Assembly (NCBI GenBank): GCA_050486105.1
Contig: JBJHCR010000399.1
Coordinates: 1 to 5,509, forward strand
Length of the DNA: 5,509 bases
Reading direction: 5' to 3'
DNA from: JAEXNA01 sp050486105
Lineage (GTDB): Bacteria; Vulcanimicrobiota; Xenobia; Xenobiales; JADMJV01
In this document: positions 1 through 5,471 of the stretch, piece by piece
Layout: each line of letters opens with the position of its first letter
Position numbering within the stretch: the stretch's first letter is position 1
Notes under the pieces: generated by a model
Databases searched by the model: none
Seen by the model: only the letters and a program-made list of their open reading frames with translations
What the model was told of the DNA's origin: nothing
Translations under genes and position numbers: made by a program

Positions 1-632
1 ATAATGATCGCCGCCACCTGGTCTGCGGCCACGGTGTTGGTAAAGGTCTCTTGGAGACGAGCGATTTCGCGCTCGAGAAACTCCGAGGTTTCCAAGCCTT
101 GGCCATAGCGCAAGAAATTGGGAAACGGGAGGCGGTAGATCTCTGGAGCGAACGGGCCGCAGCCGCTCTTATAGCCCACTTTGGAAGTCAGGCTGCCGGC
201 CAGCAGAGTGCGGCCGTGAAAGCCTTCGGTATAGGTGATAACGCTGGGGCGTCCGGTGGCTTGACGGGCGATTTTGATAGCGTTTTCCACCGCCTCAGCG
301 CCACTGTTGACCAGCATAGCTTTGGTTGGCCCCCCGTGAGGGAGAAGTTTCACCAATTTTTCGCAAAGTTCAAGGTAAGGCTCATAACTTGCCACATGAA
401 TGCATGTATGCTGCAGGCGATCGAGTTGGTTCCGAACTGCTTCCAGCACAGCCGGGTGACTGTGCCCGACATTCATCACCCCGATTCCCGAAGCCAAATC
501 GATGTACTCGACTCCATCGAGATCGGTGACTAAGGCCCCTTGACCGTGAGAGAGGGCTAAGCCATTGAGGCGACCAACTCCTTGACTGACAACTGTTGTA
601 CGACGGGTAATGAGGTCCTGGTTCTTGCTCAT
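1..632 (-). CDS. gabT: 4-aminobutyrate aminotransferase, N-terminal 210 codons (3' end beyond window)
   Basis: PLP-dependent class III aminotransferase that moves the amino group of 4-aminobutyrate to 2-oxoglutarate, giving succinate semialdehyde and glutamate; cytosolic. I translated the minus strand from the ATG at 632 and the frame stays open to the edge. It aligns with remembered E. coli GabT without a numbering shift: the Gly-Val-Gly near residue 19, Ile50 in SGI, the GHSHP turn at 56-60, the diagnostic HTC...YEPYLELCEKL block (75-92), the PLP-phosphate loop NSGAEAVENA (109-118), and FHGRT at 138-142, with Arg141 matching the substrate carboxylate binder and Phe138 in place of Tyr. The gating Glu, the PLP Asp and the catalytic Lys lie past the window edge, so activity cannot be confirmed. 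A TGGAG stands 11 bases before the start, a rather loose Shine-Dalgarno. It is divergent from aat. A related omega-aminotransferase, such as a PuuE-type enzyme, is the main alternative. Confidence 0.93.
   Translation of the reverse strand, partial: MSKNQDLITRRTTVVSQGVGRLNGLALSHGQGALVTDLDGVEYIDLASGIGVMNVGHSHPAVLEAVRNQLDRLQHTCIHVASYEPYLELCEKLVKLLPHGGPTKAMLVNSGAEAVENAIKIARQATGRPSVITYTEGFHGRTLLAGSLTSKVGYKSGCGPFAPEIYRLPFPNFLRYGQGLETSEFLEREIARLQETFTNTVAADQVAAII
606..611 (+). promoter_or_regulatory. Candidate promoter -10 for aat
   Basis: GGTAAT (4 of 6 to TATAAT) lies 18 bases after TTGACT at 582-587 (5 of 6 to TTGACA). A start near 618 would give a leader of about 60 bases before the chosen aat start, and would place the promoter inside the first codons of the divergent gabT gene. 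This is consensus matching by eye only; the spacing is acceptable but the -10 is weak. Confidence 0.28.
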
Positions 633-658
633 GGGCTCAGGTTCTCCAGTCAAGGGTG

Positions 659-673
659 TTTGACATTCTCAAA
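659..673. promoter_or_regulatory. Inverted repeat in the gabT/aat divergent gap
   Basis: A perfect dyad, TTTGA-N5-TCAAA, sits in the 45-base gap between the two divergent starts. It partly overlaps the AAAGGAG that precedes aat and contains an exact TTGACA (660-665), for which I found no matching -10. Symmetric half sites spaced one helical turn apart would suit a dimeric repressor or activator. A chance dyad of this size is not rare, so this remains a candidate. Confidence 0.25.
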
Positions 674-677
674 GGAG

Positions 678-1364
678 ATGGGAAGTGTTGGTGATTTGGT
701 GCTTACTGGTTGGGTGAACGACTCTGATCCGTTTCCCGATCCCAGACAGGCGGACGCCTACGGTCTGGTAGCCTGGAGCTATGCTGTCACCCCAAAATTG
801 CTTTTGAAGGCCTACGAGGCTGGAATCTTCCCATGGTCTGATCGTCCGGCTCGCTGGTTCTGTCCAGATCCCAGGGCGGTGTTTGAGTGGAAGAATATCA
901 GGATTTCTCGCCGCCTGGCTCGCACGGTTCGTCAGGGTCGATTTGAAGTGACTTTTGACTTGGCTTTTCGTCAAGTGGTGTTGGGTTGTGCTCGCCATCA
1001 TAAGTCCACCTGGATCAGTGCTGGGATGGTTGATGCTTACACGGAAATCCATCAACAAGGTTTCGCCCACAGTGTGGAAGTCTGGCGAGAAGACCGATTG
1101 GTGGGAGGCCTTTATGGGGTGCTGTGCGGAGGAGCCTTCGCCGGGGAGTCCATGTTTCATTTCGAGCCCGATGCCTCTAAGGTAGGCTTTGTTCACTTGG
1201 TGGAGCAGCTTCGAGCTCTGGGAGTGACCCTCTTCGATGCCCAAGTCCTGACCCCCCACACTCTGCGCCTCGGAGCTACCGAGATCTCCCGCGAGCAGTT
1301 CCTGGATCGACTTGAAGCGGCGCGGGAGCTGAGAGTCAAACCGCGTTTGTGGCGAACCCCTTAG
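678..1364 (+). CDS. aat: Leucyl/phenylalanyl-tRNA-protein transferase
   Basis: Aat transfers Leu or Phe from charged tRNA to proteins with N-terminal Arg or Lys, making N-degrons that ClpS delivers to ClpAP; cytosolic. From the ATG at 678 the product has 228 residues, close to the 234 of E. coli. Family marks in order: FPDP (19-22), the AYEAGIFPW segment (45-53), WFCPDPRAV (60-68), STWIS (110-114), HSVEVWRED (131-139), LVGGLYGV (141-148), GESMF (156-160), and LFDAQVL (185-191), with Asp187 and Gln189 matching E. coli Asp186 and Gln188 at the active site. The start is uncertain. The frame is open back to a TTG at 582, but those residues do not resemble Aat and would overlap gabT. AAAGGAG abuts the ATG with no spacing, so TTG 696 or GTG 699 could be the true start; E. 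coli-like homology begins near residue 10. The stop overlaps that of the convergent 140-aa gene. Confidence 0.96.
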   Translation: MGSVGDLVLTGWVNDSDPFPDPRQADAYGLVAWSYAVTPKLLLKAYEAGIFPWSDRPARWFCPDPRAVFEWKNIRISRRLARTVRQGRFEVTFDLAFRQVVLGCARHHKSTWISAGMVDAYTEIHQQGFAHSVEVWREDRLVGGLYGVLCGGAFAGESMFHFEPDASKVGFVHLVEQLRALGVTLFDAQVLTPHTLRLGATEISREQFLDRLEAARELRVKPRLWRTP

Positions 1365-1783
1365 AATCCTGAGTACACCGAGGGGCCGGTGAAAAAGCTC
1401 CATCCTTGATGCATTTGGTCCATGGCAATGAGGGTGCTTCCGAGCAACTGCATTTGCTGGGCGGCGTTGGCGTAGCTGAGTCCAAACATCATCTGCTGCA
1501 TCTGCATCTCAGCCATTTGGCTCTGCATTAGGGCCGCTTGATTGGCCAGATTCGGCATCTGAAATCCCGACTCGACTTGGGGTTTCTTGGGGGCAGGCTT
1601 GGCCTTTGCGGCTCCTGGCTTGGCTTTATTGGCTGCAGGCTTCTTTTTGTTAGGAGCGGCCTTGGGTTTGATGGGTACGGGGTTTTGGACGAACAGACCT
1701 CGCGCCCCCCCCGAAAGCATGGCCAAGATAGACTGCGCATGTCGAGCATCGTTGGTTTGTATCTGGCTGAAAGGCTTAATCAT
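1361..1783 (-). CDS. Small Met/Gln-rich protein with Lys-Ala-Pro linker; paralog of the 99-aa protein
   Basis: Hypothetical protein of 140 residues whose family I do not recognise. It has three parts. Residues 6-29 form a probable helix ending in SGGARG. Residues 39-68 are a linker of almost only Lys (11), Ala (9) and Pro (7), similar in style to histone-H1-like tails. Residues 83-128 are a Met/Gln-rich probably amphipathic segment with MQMQQMMF (93-100) and AMDQMHQGW (120-128). The N-terminal and C-terminal parts match the 99-aa product at 5077-5376 (12 of 24 and 26 of 46 identical by eye), which supports both as real genes. There is no signal peptide or membrane segment. AAGGAG lies 9 bases before the ATG. 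The stop shares bases with the aat stop. It follows the lipoprotein gene on the same strand after a terminator, so it is probably transcribed separately. The basic linker might bind nucleic acid or an acidic surface; this is inference. Confidence 0.88.
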   Translation of the reverse strand: MIKPFSQIQTNDARHAQSILAMLSGGARGLFVQNPVPIKPKAAPNKKKPAANKAKPGAAKAKPAPKKPQVESGFQMPNLANQAALMQSQMAEMQMQQMMFGLSYANAAQQMQLLGSTLIAMDQMHQGWSFFTGPSVYSGF

Positions 1784-1792
1784 CTCGTTAGA

Positions 1793-1798
1793 CTCCTT
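1793..1798 (-). promoter_or_regulatory. Ribosome binding site of the 140-aa gene
   Basis: AAGGAG with a 9-base gap to the ATG at 1783. The same AAGGAG core precedes the paralogous 99-aa gene, which supports the chosen start. Confidence 0.75.
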
Positions 1799-1859
1799 GG
1801 GTTTAGCTGATAAAAATAGCTTAAGGATGTCCGATTACGACAGAGCTGAGGAGACCCAG

Positions 1860-1865
1860 ATAATA
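1860..1865 (-). promoter_or_regulatory. Candidate promoter -10 for the 140-aa gene
   Basis: TATTAT (5 of 6 to TATAAT) read on the minus strand, about 77 bases before the start codon. No convincing -35 lies 16-18 bases upstream, so a standard sigma-70 site would need an activator. The dyad at 1871-1885 falls just upstream, where the spacer would be. Located between the terminator of the lipoprotein gene and the 140-aa gene, where a promoter is expected. Confidence 0.25.
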
Positions 1866-1870
1866 TGACA

Positions 1871-1885
1871 AACTTGTTACATGTT
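1871..1885. promoter_or_regulatory. Operator-like dyad upstream of the 140-aa gene
   Basis: The 15-base stretch AAC-t-TGT-t-ACA-t-GTT is symmetric at 12 of 15 positions around its centre. It lies in the only gap (1784-2016) between the lipoprotein and 140-aa genes and directly upstream of a TATTAT hexamer, the place where a repressor dimer would block a promoter. No regulator in the window can be linked to it. Confidence 0.3.
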
Positions 1886-1936
1886 GGATTCTCAAGTCCT
1901 AAGAGGAGACTGCTCTGGATTTGCAGGACAGCTCTC

Positions 1937-1983
1937 AAAATGAGCGCGCTTGAAGGCCCCGATGGGGAGCTTCAAACGCGCTC
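1937..1983 (-). terminator. Intrinsic terminator after the lipoprotein gene
   Basis: On the minus strand, 33 bases after the TAA of the lipoprotein gene, an interrupted hairpin forms: a 7-bp outer stem (1942-1948 with 1977-1983, GAGCGCG/CGCGCTC), one mismatch, a 6-bp stem (1950-1955 with 1970-1975), a small internal bulge, and a 4-bp CCCC/GGGG stem with a 3-base loop. The exit side reads A then TTTT (1941-1937). The short U tract makes it less than ideal, but the stem is long and GC-rich. There is no T run on the other side, so it acts on the minus strand only. Confidence 0.75.
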
Positions 1984-2016
1984 GTATCGACCGCTGAGGT
2001 ATGTCTCAAAGTCGGC

Positions 2017-4887
2017 TTAGTCGATCTGCACCAAAACCGTGGTGTTATCATCACCGACTTTGGTTGGATTACCAGAGACGTTGATGGTTGCTTGCACCGT
2101 CAAGGTGGCTGTAGGTTGATCGGGCAAGGAGGCCTTCTCTAGTTTCAGTAGGCCAGGGTCACCTTCGGCAAAGCTCGCACCATTGGGGACCCCGGTGACG
2201 GTCCAGGTGACTTGTCCAGTCAGGTCTTCGACTGTGCCGTCGGAATAGAAACCGGTGGCCACGAACTGCTGGGAGGCTTCATCTGTCGTCTCTACCGACA
2301 TCACCATGTTCCGAGGGGAGATCTGTAAACCGGTCAAGGTGATCTGGGGAGTGCTGATGGGGCTGTTCACCGTGGCCTGGATGTTCGTAGGAAAGGTGTT
2401 ATTGGCGTATCCTAGAGCAAAGAGATGGATGGGGGTTGATTGGTTTGCTCCGAGATGAGGGGTGATTGCTCCAAAGTTGGTTTCGTAGTTGCTCACCGAC
2501 ACCCTGCTGGAGTCATCCTGGTTGAAATAGACTGGAGGGTGATTGGTGGAGCTACTGTACGGGCCTGCATTTCCATCGCGGTCTACATGGCCGCTACCTG
2601 AGACGGTGCTCGTACCCAAAGCGAAGTCGGTCCAAACTCCAATATAGAAATTCCAATTACTGTTCCAGGTTACCTGATTGTTGGAAGTCCCGATATTGCT
2701 GAAACCGGTGAAGGTCGCCAGATACGGCTGCTCCCATTCTTGGAGTGTGTTATTGAACTGAGAAGGCCAGGTGTCTTTGGGGCCACTGATACTGCCCGGC
2801 TCATCGATTTTGATAAGTGGACGAGGTCCGAGAGTACGCACCATGAAGTACGGAAAGTCTCCACTGGCATCGTAAAGGTAATTGTTGCTTTCGTGGGTCG
2901 CTCGGAACTTCAGACTTTTATTGTCGAAGGACCAACTGTCGTCGCCGAACAATCCATCATCGATTTCCCAGTTGGCTACCCAGAATTCCCCATCGGAGTT
3001 GAGCCCGCTGGTGTTGAATCCAAGCGTGTTCAGACCTGACACTGGATTGCCGAAGTCTACGTGTCCGTTAGCTGCAGCGGCGGCGTAGACTCCTCGCAAT
3101 TGCAGGGCCTTGGCCTCATTGAAGGTCGGCAATCGCCAATCCCCGTAGGAGTGGCCTCCCTCGAGTGTAGGATTGAAATAAGCCGTGGTGGCACTGCTGT
3201 AACTTGTGGCGCCTTGGATATCCATCCACCACATCAACCCGTACTGCATATCGATGAACACCCGATCGCTTGGTGGGTAGGCTGGAACCTGACCACGTTG
3301 GCTTTGGAGTGAGCGAGCCATGTTGTCGATGGCAACTTGAGCGCTGACAATTTCAGAAGCTGGAGTACCGCTGGAATGGGCCGCTTCGGCCAACTGATAA
3401 GCTGCCAAGGACTGGTAGACGGCGTAGTTCTGCCAAGGCTGAAGCACTTGGTCCAGAAAGTTGGAGGTCCGAACCGGGAAGTGCATATACGCCTGGGTTC
3501 CGCTGTTGAGAGTGATCCCGTTCTGCTCCTGTAAAACGGAAAGCCGGGTTAGGTCGATCAAGTTCATCTGAGCATCATAGTTGCTCTCCACCACAATTGG
3601 GGGATTGTTCCCTACGGGGATCTGCGAGGCTCCCGTCATCCACTGGGCCATTAGGGTCAGATAGGAATTGTAGTTTTCGATAGTGGCTCCGGCTCGAGCC
3701 ACATTGAGATAGTTCGTGATATCGGTGGGCAAGGTCGAGGTTGAGGGCTCGTTGGAGAAATAGTTCTCGTCCTGATTCGCTTTAGAGATGGCATTGATCA
3801 AGGAATTCGTGTCACTCGTGATCGAGGTAACGGCTGTGTTCATTGCGTCGATGCCGTTCTGAATCTCCTGTTGAGTCTGGGTGTTGGCAATCGCCTGGAC
3901 ACCGTCGGCCACCCCCTGGATCGCTTGGAGAATCTCATCCATTTCCACAGTTGTTCCGTAGTGCCAGCCCAACTGTTCTGCAACCCAGGTATACACAACT
4001 CCGACTCCATCGCTGATGACGTTGGTTACCAGGCCCGCTGCCACCGAAGCCACCAATCCGCCGACCACTTCACCGAACTGGGCATTGACCCCGGATTCCA
4101 GGGACAAGCTTTCCCTGTTGTCGAGGCCGCGAGCCATCAGCATGCGAACACTCAAGCGCAGGCGCTGGTCGCTTCGATGGGCCTGCAATCGGTCCATAAG
4201 TTCAGGAGCAAGGTCGCTCAAGGGACTATCTAAGGTATTCTCTCTGAGGAGAAATCGGCTGCTTGGGCCGGCGCCCGAGGTAGCAATGCTCTGAATGAAG
4301 GGTCCCAGTCCACCGGCGTTGGCCGCTCGGGCGAAAAAGGCGATGTGGGAGAAACCGATTCCCACAGACTCCTCTACAAAATTGAGGTCCGAATTTGATG
4401 GTAGTCCTAGTTTCGCACGAATTGAGCTTCGATGTACCTCCAAGGATTCTTCGGTGTTACCTTGAGCCAAAAGACTAACCAGCGTGGTAGGCACATTGAT
4501 TACCGCATACTCCTGACCGGCAAAATCACGAACCTCGCGAGAAAACTGACTTCCGTTGCTTAAGGTCGCGACCAGCCGAAAGTCCGGAGGGTGGGGTCCG
4601 GGAAAGATGAAGTTGCCCATGACGTCCGTGGTTTGGGTGGCCAGGACTTCACCGTTCAGGCTGCGGAGTTCGACCGGTACTCCCTCTACGGGTACCCCTA
4701 AAAACAGCATACCGTTCAGATTGTTGTTAGTGGCGGGGCTCGATGGAGAGGTGTTGGTGAACACAAACTCCTCGTTGGAGCTTCCGCATCCGGTCATTAG
4801 GCAGGTGAAAGATAGAAGTAGGAGCAGGGCGATGGAGCGGCGAGCAATTGCCCACAAGCCCGTTCTCCCTTGGGAAGAGTGACTCAT
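2017..4887 (-). CDS. Large multidomain lipoprotein with DUF1566-like and Big2-like domains
   Basis: Surface or periplasmic lipoprotein of 956 residues, function unknown. The start at 4887 has GAGG 7 bases upstream. The signal peptide has Arg17-Arg18, a Leu-rich core (20-30) and a lipobox LMTGC with lipidated Cys34; Gly at +2 would suit the outer membrane under the enteric rule. In order: an Asn/Ser/Pro linker (38-56); a prealbumin or carboxypeptidase-regulatory-like beta domain (about 57-135) with the TDVMGNFIF turn; an alpha region with a Gly/Val/Ala-rich hydrophobic stretch (274-303); a helical, possibly coiled-coil part (315-372); more helix to about 530; a DUF1566 (Lcl C-terminal)-like domain (540-687) marked by YGLMWW, YGDWRLPTFNEA, EFWVANW and YFMVRTL; an Asn/Ser/Trp-rich beta region (690-845); and a Big2-like Ig domain (849-940) with FVATGFYSDGTVEDLTGQVTW. 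DUF1566 and Big2 domains are typical of exported or adhesive proteins. No enzymatic motif was seen. Confidence 0.95.
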   Translation of the reverse strand: MSHSSQGRTGLWAIARRSIALLLLLSFTCLMTGCGSSNEEFVFTNTSPSSPATNNNLNGMLFLGVPVEGVPVELRSLNGEVLATQTTDVMGNFIFPGPHPPDFRLVATLSNGSQFSREVRDFAGQEYAVINVPTTLVSLLAQGNTEESLEVHRSSIRAKLGLPSNSDLNFVEESVGIGFSHIAFFARAANAGGLGPFIQSIATSGAGPSSRFLLRENTLDSPLSDLAPELMDRLQAHRSDQRLRLSVRMLMARGLDNRESLSLESGVNAQFGEVVGGLVASVAAGLVTNVISDGVGVVYTWVAEQLGWHYGTTVEMDEILQAIQGVADGVQAIANTQTQQEIQNGIDAMNTAVTSITSDTNSLINAISKANQDENYFSNEPSTSTLPTDITNYLNVARAGATIENYNSYLTLMAQWMTGASQIPVGNNPPIVVESNYDAQMNLIDLTRLSVLQEQNGITLNSGTQAYMHFPVRTSNFLDQVLQPWQNYAVYQSLAAYQLAEAAHSSGTPASEIVSAQVAIDNMARSLQSQRGQVPAYPPSDRVFIDMQYGLMWWMDIQGATSYSSATTAYFNPTLEGGHSYGDWRLPTFNEAKALQLRGVYAAAAANGHVDFGNPVSGLNTLGFNTSGLNSDGEFWVANWEIDDGLFGDDSWSFDNKSLKFRATHESNNYLYDASGDFPYFMVRTLGPRPLIKIDEPGSISGPKDTWPSQFNNTLQEWEQPYLATFTGFSNIGTSNNQVTWNSNWNFYIGVWTDFALGTSTVSGSGHVDRDGNAGPYSSSTNHPPVYFNQDDSSRVSVSNYETNFGAITPHLGANQSTPIHLFALGYANNTFPTNIQATVNSPISTPQITLTGLQISPRNMVMSVETTDEASQQFVATGFYSDGTVEDLTGQVTWTVTGVPNGASFAEGDPGLLKLEKASLPDQPTATLTVQATINVSGNPTKVGDDNTTVLVQID
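2827..3270 (-). other. DUF1566-like domain within the lipoprotein
   Basis: Codons 540-687. The order of marks follows the Lcl C-terminal (DUF1566) pattern as I know it: a DR-x-F-x-D-x-x-x-GLMW opening, a gap with a Ser/Thr-rich stretch, DWRLPT followed by a helix with Glu-Ala, an FW-containing strand where the family usually has YWSS, and a closing FMVR near the usual YVRCVR. The family's cysteines are absent here, so a disulfide between the ends is not expected. Domain function is unknown; in phages related domains fold like C-type lectins, which suggests binding. Confidence 0.75.
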
Positions 4888-4894
4888 TGTATAA

Positions 4895-4898
4895 CCTC
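4895..4898 (-). promoter_or_regulatory. Ribosome binding site of the lipoprotein gene
   Basis: GAGG with a 7-base gap to the ATG at 4887, well placed to fix this start, and the signal peptide starting there has a normal length. Confidence 0.65.
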
Positions 4899-4905
4899 GA
4901 GTTGA

Positions 4906-4952
4906 AAGTGTAGACCAGGGTCGCTTGAAGGAATCAACAGTGGACCAAAGTC
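4906..4952. repeat. Imperfect direct repeat in the lipoprotein leader
   Basis: Two 17-base copies (4906-4922 and 4936-4952) agree at 12 positions and share the cores GACCA and GTC. Their starts are 30 bases apart, close to three helical turns. They lie 19-65 bases before the lipoprotein start codon. They could be tandem regulator sites or chance similarity; no clear promoter hexamers are visible around them. Confidence 0.3.
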
Positions 4953-5020
4953 TCGTGGAAGAAGATTAACTTAAATCTGCCTTCATGTAAAGATGCTATG
5001 AGTGGTCTTCGACTGACGGG

Positions 5021-5073
5021 AAGAGCGGTCGCTTAAAGGTAAGGGCGAGGTTTCCCTTTCAATAGGTGCTCTT
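5021..5073 (-). terminator. Weak hairpin after the 99-aa gene
   Basis: Just past the TAA of the 99-aa gene, AAGAGC (5021-5026) and GCTCTT (5068-5073) can pair and enclose a second 5-bp stem (5041-5045 with 5054-5058, loop of 8). There is no T run on the exit side, so strong intrinsic termination is unlikely. It may attenuate, or protect the 3' end of the small-gene message, while some transcription continues into the lipoprotein gene. Confidence 0.3.
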
Positions 5074-5076
5074 TTC

Positions 5077-5376
5077 TTACAAGCCGTTCATTCGGGCCCA
5101 GCCCTGGTTCATAGAATCCATGGCCAAGAGGGTGTTGCTCAGGGAGAACATTTGGGCACCCATGCTTTGATAGCTCACCTGGAACATCATTTGCTGCATC
5201 TGCATGGCGGCGATCTGTTGCTGCAGCGCCTCCGCAGGATTGGCTGGTGGGGTGGCCGCTCCTGCTTCTCCTTGAGGAGCCTGGCCTGGTGCCCCGCCGG
5301 TCACGGCCGCAAATATGGCCTGAGCCTGTTGAGCGTCGCGGGACTGTAGGTTGCTGAGAATATTGTTGACGGCCAT
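5077..5376 (-). CDS. Small Met/Gln-rich protein with Pro/Ala/Gly linker; paralog of the 140-aa protein
   Basis: Hypothetical protein of 99 residues, family not recognised. Residues 8-31 form a probable helix ending in TGGAPG, followed by a Pro/Ala/Gly/Gln linker (30-48) without lysine. Then comes a Met/Gln-rich segment (48-93) with MQMQQMMF (58-65), SYQSMGAQM, and AMDSMNQGW (85-93). Both ends match the 140-aa protein at 1361-1783; the linkers differ in length and charge. The start at 5376 was chosen because AAGGAG stands 8 bases upstream and similarity begins there. A TTG at 5418 in the same frame would include the promoter and ribosome site as coding sequence. There is no signal peptide or hydrophobic membrane helix, so export by the Sec route is not indicated. 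An extended -10 promoter lies 33 bases before the ATG. The lipoprotein gene follows after 189 bases on the same strand. Confidence 0.9.
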   Translation of the reverse strand: MAVNNILSNLQSRDAQQAQAIFAAVTGGAPGQAPQGEAGAATPPANPAEALQQQIAAMQMQQMMFQVSYQSMGAQMFSLSNTLLAMDSMNQGWARMNGL

Positions 5377-5384
5377 AGAAAGGG

Positions 5385-5390
5385 CTCCTT
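5385..5390 (-). promoter_or_regulatory. Ribosome binding site of the 99-aa gene
   Basis: AAGGAG, 8 bases before the ATG at 5376. It decides the start against the longer in-frame TTG at 5418. Confidence 0.8.
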
Positions 5391-5408
5391 CATGTGAGTC
5401 TTCCTTAA

Positions 5409-5417
5409 AGTATAGCA
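5409..5417 (-). promoter_or_regulatory. Extended -10 promoter of the 99-aa gene
   Basis: On the minus strand this reads TGC-TATACT, an extended -10 element with 5 of 6 matches to TATAAT. No good -35 is present 17 bases upstream, which fits extended -10 promoters. Transcription would begin near 5402, giving a leader of about 26 bases that contains the AAGGAG site. It may also serve the downstream lipoprotein gene. Confidence 0.6.
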
Positions 5418-5454
5418 AATCTGTCTGGGTTATGAGCGGAGTTTTCTCGTGAAG

Positions 5455-5471
5455 TGTTAAGATATTGTTAA
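5455..5471 (+). repeat. TGTTAA direct repeat with 11-base period
   Basis: TGTTAA-N5-TGTTAA, two identical hexamers with starts 11 bases apart, lying about 40 bases upstream of the extended -10 of the 99-aa gene. The hexamer-N5-hexamer layout is that of PhoP/OmpR-type response-regulator boxes, which bind direct repeats one helical turn apart. The surrounding sequence is AT-rich, which raises the odds of chance. Nothing coding was recognised between 5419 and the right edge. Confidence 0.3.

Noticed and set aside
51..533. Plus-strand open frame of 160 codons near the left edge
   Set aside because: The minus strand here encodes GabT with conserved motifs throughout; the plus frame is its shadow.
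582..677. N-terminal extension of Aat from a TTG
   Set aside because: The added 32 residues do not look like Aat, the protein would exceed the family's length, and it would overlap the divergent gabT coding start by 51 bases.
669..1403. Long minus-strand open frame (244 codons) opposite aat
   Set aside because: It is antisense to almost all of aat, whose product matches a well-known family over its full length. The reverse product shows no recognisable motif and lacks a good ribosome site.
1576..1680. Possible tandem repeat array
   Set aside because: The low-complexity DNA encodes the Lys/Ala/Pro linker in frame; units are irregular and no fixed period or CRISPR-like repeat is visible.
3871..4233. 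Plus-strand open frame of 120 codons and similar ones at 2740-3039, 3061-3312 and 4556-4882
   Set aside because: All lie opposite the 956-codon lipoprotein frame, which has a signal peptide, known domain marks and a good ribosome site.
5077..5376. R-body (RebB-like) or type III needle protein identity for the small proteins
   Set aside because: Size and Gln content are vaguely similar, but the RebB motif around AMG-x-LYQ and the needle-protein pattern are not present, so no assignment is made.
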